Shown: piece by piece, positions 9,428-17,294 of the stretch
Layout: every line of letters begins with the position of its first letter
How positions within the stretch are numbered: position 1 is the stretch's first letter
Assembly: GCA_947450495.1 (NCBI GenBank)
Contig: CANFVX010000004.1
Location: 1-33,699 of the forward strand
From: Gammaproteobacteria bacterium
GTDB lineage: Bacteria; Pseudomonadota; Gammaproteobacteria; Ga0077536
DNA length: 33,699 nucleotides
Direction: 5' to 3'
Notes under the pieces: model-generated
Database searches by the model: none
The model's input: only the letters and a program-made list of their open reading frames with translations
What the model was told of the DNA's origin: nothing
Made by a program: the position numbers and the translations under genes

Positions 9428-11403
9428 GCACCGCCCGTACCCTTACGCCCTCCGACCTCTGGTGGTGTCTGGGTGCTGTCGCGCTCGCCCTCGCCCCGCA
9501 CGCCGGACGTTTGCCGGTGCCACTGTCCTTAGGCGTTGCGGCCTGCGTGATCTGGCGGATGCTGGGCGCGCTGGGGCGTTTACCGTTGCCGGAACGCCAT
9601 CGGCCGGTGCTGTGGTGGGGCTTGCAGGGGCTCGCCGTGTTGACGTTTGTCCTGATTTACGCGGTTTATCAGGGGCAGCTGGGGCGGGATGCCGGGGTGG
9701 CGATGTTGAGCGCGATGGCGGGGCTGAAGCTGCTCGAATTGCGCAATGGCCGCGACTACTACGCCGTGTGCCTGCTCACCTACTTTCTGGTGGTGACCAA
9801 TTTCCTGTTCTCGCAGGCCATTCCCACGGCGCTTTACCTGCTCGGGGTGACCATGCTCACGACCTCTGCGCTGGTGCGCGTGAACGCCCCGGCGCGCCTG
9901 CCGGCGCGCGCCTGTGCGCGGCTCGGCGCGCTGATGGTGCTGGAGAGTTTGCCGCTGATGGCGGTGTGCTTTGTGCTGTTTCCGCGCCTGCCGGGGCCCT
10001 TATGGGGCGTGCCGACCGACAGCGCCCAGGCGGTGACGGGCTTGTCGGACGAAATGACCATCGGCCGCATCGCGCGTCTGGGCACCTCGGACGAGGTCGC
10101 TTTCCGCGTCGCCTTTCTCGACGGCACGCCGTCGGCGCGTGATCTCTACTGGCGCGGGCCGGTGCTGTGGGCCACCGACGGGCGCACCTGGCGGGCCGGT
10201 GCGATCGAGAACACCGGCGCCCCGCCGGTGGTGGTGCAGGGACGCCGTCTGCGCTACGACATCCTCCTCGAAGCGCACGGTGAGCGCTGGCTGCCAGCGC
10301 TGGATGCCGTGACCTACAACGATGCCAAAAGCCGCGCGCAACGCGGCCGCGATCTGGTGGCCACCGAGCCCATCAAACGCCAGCTGCGCTACCGCCTGGA
10401 GTCGGCGCTTGATTACCGCTTGCCGGACCTCACACCGGCGGATCGCGCGGCCGCGCTTGCCTTGCCGAAGCAAGCCCATCCGCGGAGTCGGGCGCTGGCC
10501 GCGAGCTGGGTGGTGCAGGGCTTGGCGCCGCCGCAAATCGTGGACGCTGCGCTCGCCAACTTCAGACGGGAAGCCTTTGGCTACACATTAACGCCCCCCG
10601 TCTTGCCCAATGACCCCATCGACGGCTTTCTGTTCGACACCCGTCAGGGATTTTGCGAGCACTTTGCGGCGGCTTTCGTGGTCTTGATGCGCGCGGCCGG
10701 CGTGCCCGCGCGGGTCGTCACCGGCTATCAGGGCGGCGAATACAACACCATGAGCGACTACTTTCTGGTCCGCCAGCGCGATGCCCACGCCTGGGCCGAG
10801 GTGTATCTGGAGACGCGCGGCTGGGTGCGTGTGGACCCTACCGCGGCGGTGGCGCCCGAGCGGGTGTCGCTGGGCATCAATACCTATGCCGGTGAGCGCG
10901 GCCCGCTGCGCATGCTCGACCGCGCCGGCTTTGCGGCCCGCGTGTTCAACGGCGCCCGCCAGCTGTGGGACTCGGCGAACTATCACTGGAGCGAATGGGT
11001 GCTCGGCTATAGCGCAGACCGTCAGCGCGGCCTGCTTGAAGCCTTGGGCATGGAAGACGTGACGCCGGCGCGTCTGGTGCTCTGGCTGACCTCGGTCATG
11101 GGCGGGCTGATCGGGCTGCTGACCCTGCTGCTACTGCGCAATCGCGTGGTGACGCGCCTACCGCCGGCGCTGCGGATTTACCGCACTTTTTGCGGGCGCC
11201 TCGCGCGCATCGGCCTGCCGCGCAGCCCGAGCGAAGGGCCGCTGGAATATGCCGAGCGGGTGGCGGCGAGCCGGGCCGATCTGGCCGCCGAGGTGCGGGC
11301 GATCGCACAGGCTTTTGCCTTACTTCGCTATGCCGATGCGCCCGCTGGATTGAGCGCGCTGCGCGCGCGGGTTAATGCGTTCAAACCGGGTCGGCCGACG
11401 TGA
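9424..11403 (+). CDS. TgpA-type membrane transglutaminase-like protein (DUF3488/transglutaminase)
   Basis: This 659-residue protein has about six N-terminal hydrophobic segments (DUF3488), a periplasmic transglutaminase-like core, one more membrane segment (LVLWLTSVMGGLIGLLTLLLL) and a C-terminal helical tail (DUF4129-like). The catalytic triad is visible: Cys411 in GFCEHFAAAF, His455 in DAHAWAEV and Asp471 in VRVDPTAA. The best-studied relative is TgpA of Pseudomonas aeruginosa, a membrane protein with a periplasmic transglutaminase domain that matters for viability. Its substrate is not established. It is the last gene of the MoxR-DUF58-TgpA unit, starting inside the DUF58 stop codon. Confidence 0.93.
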   Translation: MSTARTLTPSDLWWCLGAVALALAPHAGRLPVPLSLGVAACVIWRMLGALGRLPLPERHRPVLWWGLQGLAVLTFVLIYAVYQGQLGRDAGVAMLSAMAGLKLLELRNGRDYYAVCLLTYFLVVTNFLFSQAIPTALYLLGVTMLTTSALVRVNAPARLPARACARLGALMVLESLPLMAVCFVLFPRLPGPLWGVPTDSAQAVTGLSDEMTIGRIARLGTSDEVAFRVAFLDGTPSARDLYWRGPVLWATDGRTWRAGAIENTGAPPVVVQGRRLRYDILLEAHGERWLPALDAVTYNDAKSRAQRGRDLVATEPIKRQLRYRLESALDYRLPDLTPADRAAALALPKQAHPRSRALAASWVVQGLAPPQIVDAALANFRREAFGYTLTPPVLPNDPIDGFLFDTRQGFCEHFAAAFVVLMRAAGVPARVVTGYQGGEYNTMSDYFLVRQRDAHAWAEVYLETRGWVRVDPTAAVAPERVSLGINTYAGERGPLRMLDRAGFAARVFNGARQLWDSANYHWSEWVLGYSADRQRGLLEALGMEDVTPARLVLWLTSVMGGLIGLLTLLLLRNRVVTRLPPALRIYRTFCGRLARIGLPRSPSEGPLEYAERVAASRADLAAEVRAIAQAFALLRYADAPAGLSALRARVNAFKPGRPT

Positions 11404-11446
11404 TTCCCGTATCATCCGAACACCCTTCACTCTCAGGAGCATCCCG

Positions 11447-11854
11447 ATGAGCCCCATCCGTGCCGGTTTAATCAGCGCCGCCGTCGCGCTGCTCACTATG
11501 AATTCGCAGGCGGCCGACTCGACGGCCTATATCATTTCACCCGCCGCCGGGGCGGTGGTGAAAAGTCCGGTGACGGTGGTGTTTGGACTGCGCGCGCCCT
11601 GGGGCGTGGCGCCGGCCGGCACCAAGCTTGAGAAGACCGGCCACCACCATTTGCTGGTGGATGCGCCCTTGCCGGACCTCACCCAGCCCGTGCCGAAAGA
11701 TGCCCAGCATTTGCACTTTGGTGGTGGCCAGACCGAAACCACGCTCACGCTGGCGCCCGGCAAGCACACGCTGCAGCTGCTGCTGGGGGATTTTGCCCAC
11801 GTGCCGCATCAACCGCCGGTGATGTCCGAGGTGGTGACAATTACGGTGGAATGA
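11447..11854 (+). CDS. Secreted DUF4399 protein
   Basis: This 135-residue protein has a signal peptide, MSPIRAGLISAAVALLTMNSQA, with likely cleavage after SQA. The rest matches DUF4399: YIISPAAGAVVKSPVTVVFGL near the start, GHHHLLVD in the middle, QHLHFGGGQTETTLTL later, and a final beta-strand region. The His-rich motifs could bind metal, but no function is established for the family. The track start at 11375 lies inside tgpA. I chose the ATG at 11447 because it has a Shine-Dalgarno (caggag) eight bases upstream and begins the signal peptide. It lies 43 bases after tgpA and could be read through from it. Confidence 0.9.
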   Translation: MSPIRAGLISAAVALLTMNSQAADSTAYIISPAAGAVVKSPVTVVFGLRAPWGVAPAGTKLEKTGHHHLLVDAPLPDLTQPVPKDAQHLHFGGGQTETTLTLAPGKHTLQLLLGDFAHVPHQPPVMSEVVTITVE

Positions 11855-11867
11855 GCGTCAGGCAGGG

Positions 11868-11910
11868 GCTTGCACGGCCAGCCGCTGTGATTGCGGCCGG
11901 CCGTGCAAGC
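11868..11910. terminator. Long GC-rich hairpin between convergent genes
   Basis: A 12-bp outer stem (gcttgcacggcc/ggccgtgcaagc) encloses an inner 5-bp stem (gccgc/gcggc) across a single mismatch. It lies 13 bases after the DUF4399 stop and 21 bases after the DUF1330 stop. Neither strand has a T tract, so it may be a bidirectional transcript-end barrier rather than a classic terminator. Confidence 0.65.
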
Positions 11911-11931
11911 GTGTGGGCTTTGAGTCTGGAC

Positions 11932-12219
11932 TCAGGCCTCTTCGATCAGCACAAACGTGGCGTCGATGGCCTCATCGCGCAGCGGGATGAGCGCCTGATA
12001 GGCCGGCGAGTTGTACCAGTCGCGGGCGGACTGGGCGTCGGGGAATTTGGCGATGAGCGCCGCGTGGCCCGCGTGGGTGCCGGTGAGCACTTCCACGACC
12101 TTGCCGCGTGCGACCGGCGCGCCGCCGAAAGGGGCGAAGGTCGGACCGGCCTGGCTGGAGTATTCCGGCAGTTTTTCGGCGTTTTTCACTGTGACGTGGG
12201 CAATCATGTAGGCGGCCAT
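11932..12219 (-). CDS. DUF1330 family protein
   Basis: This 95-residue protein belongs to the DUF1330 (dimeric alpha-beta barrel) family. The sequence MAAYMIAHVTVKNAEKLPEYSSQAGPTFAPFGG and the later IAKFPDAQSARDWYNSPAYQALIPLRDEA are characteristic. Members are small cytoplasmic proteins of unknown function, often near oxidoreductases or CoA-dependent catabolic genes. The track start at 12261 adds a non-homologous stretch. The ATG at 12219 is preceded by ggag at a workable distance and begins the conserved region. It is divergent from the CaiB/BaiF CoA-transferase across a spacer of about 180 bases. Confidence 0.9.
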   Translation of the reverse strand: MAAYMIAHVTVKNAEKLPEYSSQAGPTFAPFGGAPVARGKVVEVLTGTHAGHAALIAKFPDAQSARDWYNSPAYQALIPLRDEAIDATFVLIEEA

Positions 12220-12402
12220 GAGGGGTCTCCGTGCAAGGCTTGAAGTTAAAGAGGCCCGCACCTTAAGCCGGGAGGATGGTGGGCGGCAAACGCCGGTGAC
12301 GCGCCGCGCTCACGGTAGAGGCTTGCGACAAAGCCGCTTGGCCATCAAAGTCCGCAGGCTTTCAATCCAACAAAAAAACTGACGCTAGGGGAGATTCACG
12401 CC

Positions 12403-13602
12403 ATGAGCGGACCACTGGAAGGCGTACGCATCATCGACCTCACTGCCGTGCTGATGGGGCCGTTCGCCACCCAGATCCTCGGCGACTACGGCGCGGAGGT
12501 CATCAAGGTGGAGCCGCCCGCCGGCGACACCAGCCGCTGGTTGGTGCCGGTCAAGAATCAGGGCCTCGCGGCGCCCTTTCTGCACGTCAACCGCAACAAG
12601 CGCGGCATGGTGCTGGATCTCAAAAACCCCGCCGGTCTCGAAGCGCTATTCCGGCTGGTGCGCACGGCAGATGTGCTGATCTACAACGTGCGGCCACAGG
12701 CGATGGCGCGCTTGGGGCTGACCTGGGAAGCGCTCTCGGCGGTCAATCCCATGCTCATTTATGTCGGCGTGTTTGGCTACGGTCAGGACGGCCCTTACGG
12801 CGCCAAACCCGCCTACGACGATTTGATTCAGGGCGCGCTGGCGATCCCTTCGATGGTGGCGACCGTGGGCGACGGCGTGCCGCGCTATGTGCCGGTGGCG
12901 ATGATCGACCGCACGGTCGGGATCTCCGCGGTAGCCGCGGTGAGCGCCGCGCTTTATCGCCGCGAGAAGTCGGGCGTGGGACAGGCGATCGACGTGCCGA
13001 TGTTTGAGACCATGGTGCCGTTTGCGCTTGGCGAACACATGGCCGGCCAAACCTATGAACCGCCCACCGGCCCGCCGGGCTATGCGCGCATGCTGTCCCG
13101 GAGCCGCGCGCCGTTCGCGACGCAGGACGGCTATGTTTGCGCGCTCATCTACAACGACAAACATTGGCGGTCTTTCTTCCGCTTCCTCGGGCGCGAGGAA
13201 GATTTCGACCGCGACCCGCGGCTGGCCACGATTGGCACTCGCACCAAACACACCAACGAGCTGTACGGGATGGTGGCCGAGCTGATGCGCACCCGCACGA
13301 CCGAGGAGTGGCTGAGCTTTTTTACCGAAGCGGACATCCCGTCGATGCGGCTGAATTCGCTGGACACCCTGATGGATGATCCGCACCTCTCCGCGATTGG
13401 TTACTTCGAAACCCACGAGCATCCCACCGAAGGGCCGATCAAGCAGATGCGCCCGGCGGGCGTGTGGTCGGAGTCGCCGCTCAGCATCCGCCGGCTCGCG
13501 CCGCGGCTCGGCGAGCACAGTGCGGAAGTGTTGCGGGAGATTGGCTACAGCGAGGCGGAAATCACCGCGCTGGCCGAGGCCGGCGCCACGCTGCTGGGTT
13601 AG
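12403..13602 (+). CDS. CaiB/BaiF-family class III CoA-transferase
   Basis: This 399-residue class III CoA-transferase moves CoA between carboxylic acids and is cytoplasmic. The N-terminus GPLEGVRIIDLTAVLMGPFATQILGDYGAEVIKVEPP and the block HVNRNKRGMVLDLKNPAG are family hallmarks. The catalytic aspartate is probably Asp169 in VAMIDRTVGIS, equivalent to Asp169 of formyl-CoA transferase, and is followed by ALYRREKSGVGQAIDVPMFE. A strong Shine-Dalgarno (aggggag) precedes the ATG. The substrate cannot be read from sequence; relatives act on carnitine, bile acids, succinate or aromatic acids. A flavin monooxygenase converges on it, which hints at a catabolic locus. Confidence 0.93.
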   Translation: MSGPLEGVRIIDLTAVLMGPFATQILGDYGAEVIKVEPPAGDTSRWLVPVKNQGLAAPFLHVNRNKRGMVLDLKNPAGLEALFRLVRTADVLIYNVRPQAMARLGLTWEALSAVNPMLIYVGVFGYGQDGPYGAKPAYDDLIQGALAIPSMVATVGDGVPRYVPVAMIDRTVGISAVAAVSAALYRREKSGVGQAIDVPMFETMVPFALGEHMAGQTYEPPTGPPGYARMLSRSRAPFATQDGYVCALIYNDKHWRSFFRFLGREEDFDRDPRLATIGTRTKHTNELYGMVAELMRTRTTEEWLSFFTEADIPSMRLNSLDTLMDDPHLSAIGYFETHEHPTEGPIKQMRPAGVWSESPLSIRRLAPRLGEHSAEVLREIGYSEAEITALAEAGATLLG

Positions 13603-13612
13603 ACCGGAAGGC

Positions 13613-13639
13613 CTGCCAGTCCGGCGTCCGGACTGGCAG
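13613..13639. terminator. Perfect hairpin between CoA-transferase and monooxygenase genes
   Basis: A 12-bp perfect stem (ctgccagtccgg/ccggactggcag) with a 3-base loop sits in the 50-base convergent spacer, 10 bases after one stop and 13 bases before the other. No T tract is present on either strand. It probably ends both transcripts. Confidence 0.65.
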
Positions 13640-13652
13640 CGCAATCCCGCGC

Positions 13653-15119
13653 CTAGACGCGGTCGAAGGCCTCGAGTTTGGGGTCGGCCATCACTTCAAA
13701 GAACTTGTCGCGCGACCACGGCCAGCTGGCCGGCACGCCGTTCTTGTCCAGATACCAGCTCTTGCAGCCGGTCGACCAGATGGATTTCTTCGCCGCCGCC
13801 ACGCGCTCGACCTCGAAGCTCGCGCTGACCTCCGCGTTGGCGCTGATTTCCCGGCAGCGGCCGCCGCGAATTTCTTCCAGCAGCGTGAGGATGTAGGACA
13901 CCTGCGATTCGGCGATGGAAATCAGCGAGAAGTTGCCGACCGGGCCGTTGGGGCCGTTCAGCATGAAGAAGTTGGGGAACTCGGGAATCGAAATCGACAG
14001 ATACGCCGTTGGGCTTTCGGACCAGACGTCGTCGAGATTCACCCCTCCGCGCCCAAGCACGGTGGTCGGGCGGATGAAGCTGTCGGCGCGGAAGCCGGTG
14101 GCCACCACCAGCACGTCGAGTTCGCGCAGCTCGCCGGTCTTCAGGCGGGTGCCGGTGGGCTCGACGGCGGCGATTTCATCGGTAATCACATGCGCGTTGG
14201 GGCTTTGCAACGCCTGATAGAAATTGGGCGAGAAAATGAGCCGCTTGCAGCCCGCACGATAGTTGGGGCGCAGCTTCTCGCGCAGCACCGGATCCTTCAC
14301 GTGGTCTTCGAGGTTGGCGAGGCACGCCGCTTCGAGTTCAGCCATTTCCTGCGAATCGGCGTCGATCACGGCGTTGGAGAAGTGCTTGAAGTAGTCCAGG
14401 GCCTCGGCCTTGAACTGGGCGAGCGCTACCGGATCGTCGCGGAAGGCGGCGCGCTCTTCCTCGGTGAAAATCTTGTTCTCGATCGGCATCACCCACTGGG
14501 CGGTGCGCTGATAGAGGTCGAAGCGTTTGACCTTGTCGGCAATCGCGGTGGTGATTTGGATGGCGGTAGAGCCGGTACCAATCACGCCCACGCGTTTGTC
14601 TGCCAGCGGCACGCTGTGATCCCAGCGCGCGCTGTGGAAAGACACGCCCTGAAAGCTCTCAAGGCCCGGAATATCCGCCACGTTCGGGTGATGCAACACG
14701 CCGGTGGCCGCAATCACCACATCCGCCACGTCTTCGCGGCCGGTGGAGGTGCGAATCTGCCAGCGCCCGTCCTTGAACTCGCAGTAGGGGATGGTCTCGT
14801 TGAAGTGAACCTGCGCGGTGACGCCGTATTTGTCCGCCACCCGCTGGAAATAGGCGCAAATCTCCGGGCCGGTGGCAAAGGTTTGCGTCCAGTCGGGATT
14901 GGGCTCGAAGGAATAGGTGTAGAGATGAGACGGCACGTCGCAGGCGATGCCGGGATAGGTGTTCTCGCGCCAGGTGCCGCCAACGCGGTCGGTTTTCTCG
15001 TAGATGGCGTAGTTGGTGTAACCCGCCTCGCGCAGCTTGATGGCGGTGAGAATGCCGGCCATGCCGGCGCCGATGATGACGATGCGCGGATTGCGGTGAT
15101 CGTATTGCGTAGCGCTCAT
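13653..15119 (-). CDS. Flavin-containing monooxygenase, Baeyer-Villiger type
   Basis: This 488-residue class B flavoprotein monooxygenase would use NADPH and O2 to oxygenate ketones or heteroatoms. The FAD-binding Rossmann motif is IIGAGMAG (residues 15-22). The Baeyer-Villiger fingerprint FxGxxxHxxxW(P/D) is met by FQGVSFHSARWD at 156-167. The NADPH-binding motif GVIGTGSTAIQ follows. The N-terminal TYPGIACDVPSHLYTYSFEPNPDW is also typical of this family. The ATG at 15119 has a good Shine-Dalgarno (gggag). Physiological substrates are unknown. It is divergent from the hopanoid genes and convergent with the CoA-transferase, so both could belong to a ketone or steroid-like degradation route, which is inference. 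Confidence 0.93.
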   Translation of the reverse strand: MSATQYDHRNPRIVIIGAGMAGILTAIKLREAGYTNYAIYEKTDRVGGTWRENTYPGIACDVPSHLYTYSFEPNPDWTQTFATGPEICAYFQRVADKYGVTAQVHFNETIPYCEFKDGRWQIRTSTGREDVADVVIAATGVLHHPNVADIPGLESFQGVSFHSARWDHSVPLADKRVGVIGTGSTAIQITTAIADKVKRFDLYQRTAQWVMPIENKIFTEEERAAFRDDPVALAQFKAEALDYFKHFSNAVIDADSQEMAELEAACLANLEDHVKDPVLREKLRPNYRAGCKRLIFSPNFYQALQSPNAHVITDEIAAVEPTGTRLKTGELRELDVLVVATGFRADSFIRPTTVLGRGGVNLDDVWSESPTAYLSISIPEFPNFFMLNGPNGPVGNFSLISIAESQVSYILTLLEEIRGGRCREISANAEVSASFEVERVAAAKKSIWSTGCKSWYLDKNGVPASWPWSRDKFFEVMADPKLEAFDRV

Positions 15120-15250
15120 TGTGGAACTCCCCGGCGTGCCCTTGCGTCGGACAAGCCCTGCTGTTGTATGAATAATGACCCGAGCTTAACCCGTTTCCCG
15201 CTTGCGGCTGAAGCATCACGCGGCGGCGCGCTGTTTCCCTTTGCGCCCGA

Positions 15251-16150
15251 ATGTATGACGATTCGCCACCCCAGCCCGAGACCCAACGCTTGAAACAGGT
15301 CATCTTCAAGGCCGACGATTTTGGTTTATCACCCGCCGTGAATGCCGGCATTGAGCTCGCGCATCGGGAGGGCGTGCTCGACGCCGCGAGCCTGATGGTA
15401 GGGGCGGCGGCGGCGGCCGAAGCGGTGGCCTGTGCCCGGCGCAATCCCACGCTCAAAGTCGGGCTGCATCTGGTGGTGGTGGCGAACCGCGCCGTGCTGC
15501 CGCCCGCGGTCATTCCCGATTTGGTGGATGAACACGGCGAGCTGAGCCGGGACTTTGCCCGCGCCGGCTTCAGCTACTTTTTTCTGCCGCGAGTGCGGCG
15601 CCAGCTGGCGGCCGAAATTCGCGCCCAATTCGAGGCCTTCAAGGCCACCGGCCTGCCGCTCGATCACGTGGATGCGCATCATCATCTGCATCTGCATCCC
15701 ACCGTACTGGGTCTGCTGATTCGCATCGGGCGGGAGTACGGCGTGCGCGCCGTGCGCCTGCCGGCGGAGCCGCCCTTGCTGTCGATATTGCCGGGTGAAA
15801 CCGGTGCACTGTCGCGGCGCCTCGTCGGCGCGTTGCTCGGGCCGTGGATCGGGCTGGTGAAATGGCGGCTGCGGCGGGCGGGCATGCGCACCACCGACCG
15901 CGTCATTGGATTGCACGACACCGGGCGCATGAGCGCGCCAAGGTTGCGCCACATCCTGCGCGTACTGCCCGAGGGCAGCGCCGAGATTTTTTTCCATCCT
16001 GCGGTGAGCGAAGGGCCCGGCCCCTGGCCGCTCGCGATCGAGGCCAGCCGGGCGGAACTCGACGCGCTGCTCGACCCCGAAGTGCGCGAGATTCTGCAAA
16101 CGCGCCAGATCCGCCACGGCGGCTTCGCCGATCTGGCGCCGGTCGGCTAA
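15251..16150 (+). CDS. hpnK: Hopanoid biosynthesis deacetylase HpnK (YdjC family)
   Basis: HpnK is a YdjC-type carbohydrate deacetylase. In hopanoid producers it removes the acetyl group from N-acetylglucosaminyl bacteriohopanetetrol made by HpnI. Family motifs visible are KADDFGLSPAVNAGI (Asp22-Asp23), VGLHLVVV, DHVDAHHHLHLHP (probable metal-binding Asp and His residues) and AEIFFHPAVSEG. At 299 residues it has the normal length. The ATG at 15251 lacks a Shine-Dalgarno. A TTG at 15290 begins almost exactly at the conserved region and is an alternative start. It is first in the cluster, 27 bases before hpnL, and faces the monooxygenase gene across a 131-base spacer. Confidence 0.9.
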   Translation: MYDDSPPQPETQRLKQVIFKADDFGLSPAVNAGIELAHREGVLDAASLMVGAAAAAEAVACARRNPTLKVGLHLVVVANRAVLPPAVIPDLVDEHGELSRDFARAGFSYFFLPRVRRQLAAEIRAQFEAFKATGLPLDHVDAHHHLHLHPTVLGLLIRIGREYGVRAVRLPAEPPLLSILPGETGALSRRLVGALLGPWIGLVKWRLRRAGMRTTDRVIGLHDTGRMSAPRLRHILRVLPEGSAEIFFHPAVSEGPGPWPLAIEASRAELDALLDPEVREILQTRQIRHGGFADLAPVG

Positions 16151-16177
16151 TCCACCGCGCGAAAGGCCCAGCACCCT

Positions 16178-17170
16178 ATGCAAATGTTCATGCGCCTGAG
16201 CGCGCTGCTTGGGCTGGCCGTGGTCGGCTGGCTGCTGTGGCAGCAAGGGGACGCGCCCTTGCACGCGCTCGCCACGGTCGGTTTTGGCATTGTGCCGGTC
16301 ATCCTGATCCACATCCTGCAGGTCTGGTGTTCGGGCATGGCCTGGCACGCGGTGGCCGACACCGAGGTGCGCATTCCCGCCCGCACTTATGTCTGGACAC
16401 GCTGGATCCGCGAAGCGGTAGGCGGTTTGCTGCCGGTGGCACAACTGGGCGGCGAAGTGGTGGGCGGGCGATTGCTGGTGTTGTCTGGCGCGAAGGCGGC
16501 TGAAGCGGCGGGCAGCACCACGGTCGACCTCACGGTTGAAGCGGTCACGCTGGTGCTGTTCATTCTGATGGGCCTTGGCTTCGCGGTGACGGCGGGTCTC
16601 GCGCACGGACTTATTGCCTACACGCTGCTGGGCCTTGCGGTCTTCGTGCCGGCGGTTGGCGCGCTGCTGGTGCTGCAGCGGCGGGGCCTGTTGGCGCTGC
16701 TCGAATCGCTTGGCGCGTGGCTCAAGCGCCGCTGGCCGTCGCTGGATACCGAGGGCCTGCGTGGTCTGCACGATGCGATCGAAGCGAGCTACCGCAATCC
16801 GCGCGGGCTCTGGGTGGGCTGCGCCTGGCATCTCGCCGGCTGGCTGGGCGGGGTAATTGAGATCTACGTGATGGCCGACGTCATCAACATGCCGGTGACG
16901 CTGGGGCAGGCGCTGGTGATTGAAAGCCTCGGCCAGGCCATCCGCGCCGCCGCGTTTTTTGTGCCGGCGGGTTTGGGCGTGCAGGAAGGCAGTCTGGTGT
17001 GGCTCGCGATGCAGCTGGGTTTGTCGCCGGCGACGGGCCTGTCGCTCTCGCTCATCAAGCGCGTGCGGGAACTTGCGCTGGGTTTGCCCGCCTTACTCGC
17101 TTGGCACTGGATCGAAAGCGGCCGCTGGTCGCGCTTTACCCGACCGAGCGCGGCGGCGCAAAAGCCCTAG
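16178..17170 (+). CDS. hpnL: Hopanoid-associated membrane protein HpnL
   Basis: This 330-residue integral membrane protein has several hydrophobic segments: LLGLAVVGWLLWQ, FGIVPVILIHILQVW, VTLVLFILMGLGFAV, YTLLGLAVFVPAVGALLVL and a C-terminal one. It matches the HpnL family, related to the membrane domain of lysylphosphatidylglycerol synthases (UPF0104). Typical stretches are WTRWIREAVGGLLPVAQLGGEVVGGRLL and AAFFVPAGLGVQEGSLVWLA. HpnL is found in hopanoid clusters and may move or position hopanoids in the membrane; no activity is firmly shown. The neighbouring hpnK and hpnI genes support the assignment. Confidence 0.9.
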   Translation: MQMFMRLSALLGLAVVGWLLWQQGDAPLHALATVGFGIVPVILIHILQVWCSGMAWHAVADTEVRIPARTYVWTRWIREAVGGLLPVAQLGGEVVGGRLLVLSGAKAAEAAGSTTVDLTVEAVTLVLFILMGLGFAVTAGLAHGLIAYTLLGLAVFVPAVGALLVLQRRGLLALLESLGAWLKRRWPSLDTEGLRGLHDAIEASYRNPRGLWVGCAWHLAGWLGGVIEIYVMADVINMPVTLGQALVIESLGQAIRAAAFFVPAGLGVQEGSLVWLAMQLGLSPATGLSLSLIKRVRELALGLPALLAWHWIESGRWSRFTRPSAAAQKP

Positions 17171-17202
17171 TCGGCGTCGTGGCTCTGTGGGGGGCTGGTC
17201 TT

Positions 17203-17208
17203 TATAAT
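17203..17208 (+). promoter_or_regulatory. Candidate -10 box between hpnL and hpnI
   Basis: A perfect TATAAT lies in the 124-base spacer between hpnL and hpnI, 87 bases before the hpnI start. The -35 region is weak. It suggests that hpnI-hpnJ may have its own promoter. Confidence 0.35.
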
Positions 17209-17294
17209 GCTGCCTCGCCGCAAGCGGGCAGCGGCGCTCGCCGAGATCTCTCCGGTCTGGCGCCCTTTCTTAATCCGTTGAGCCGAGGGCCTTC

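Noticed and set aside
13464-15293. 609-residue plus-strand ORF
   Set aside because: It runs antisense to the monooxygenase gene, which has FAD, NADPH and Baeyer-Villiger motifs. The plus-strand translation has no recognisable domain.
15329-16831. 500-residue minus-strand ORF
   Set aside because: It is antisense to hpnK and hpnL and is rich in His, Gln and Arg, as expected for a shadow frame.
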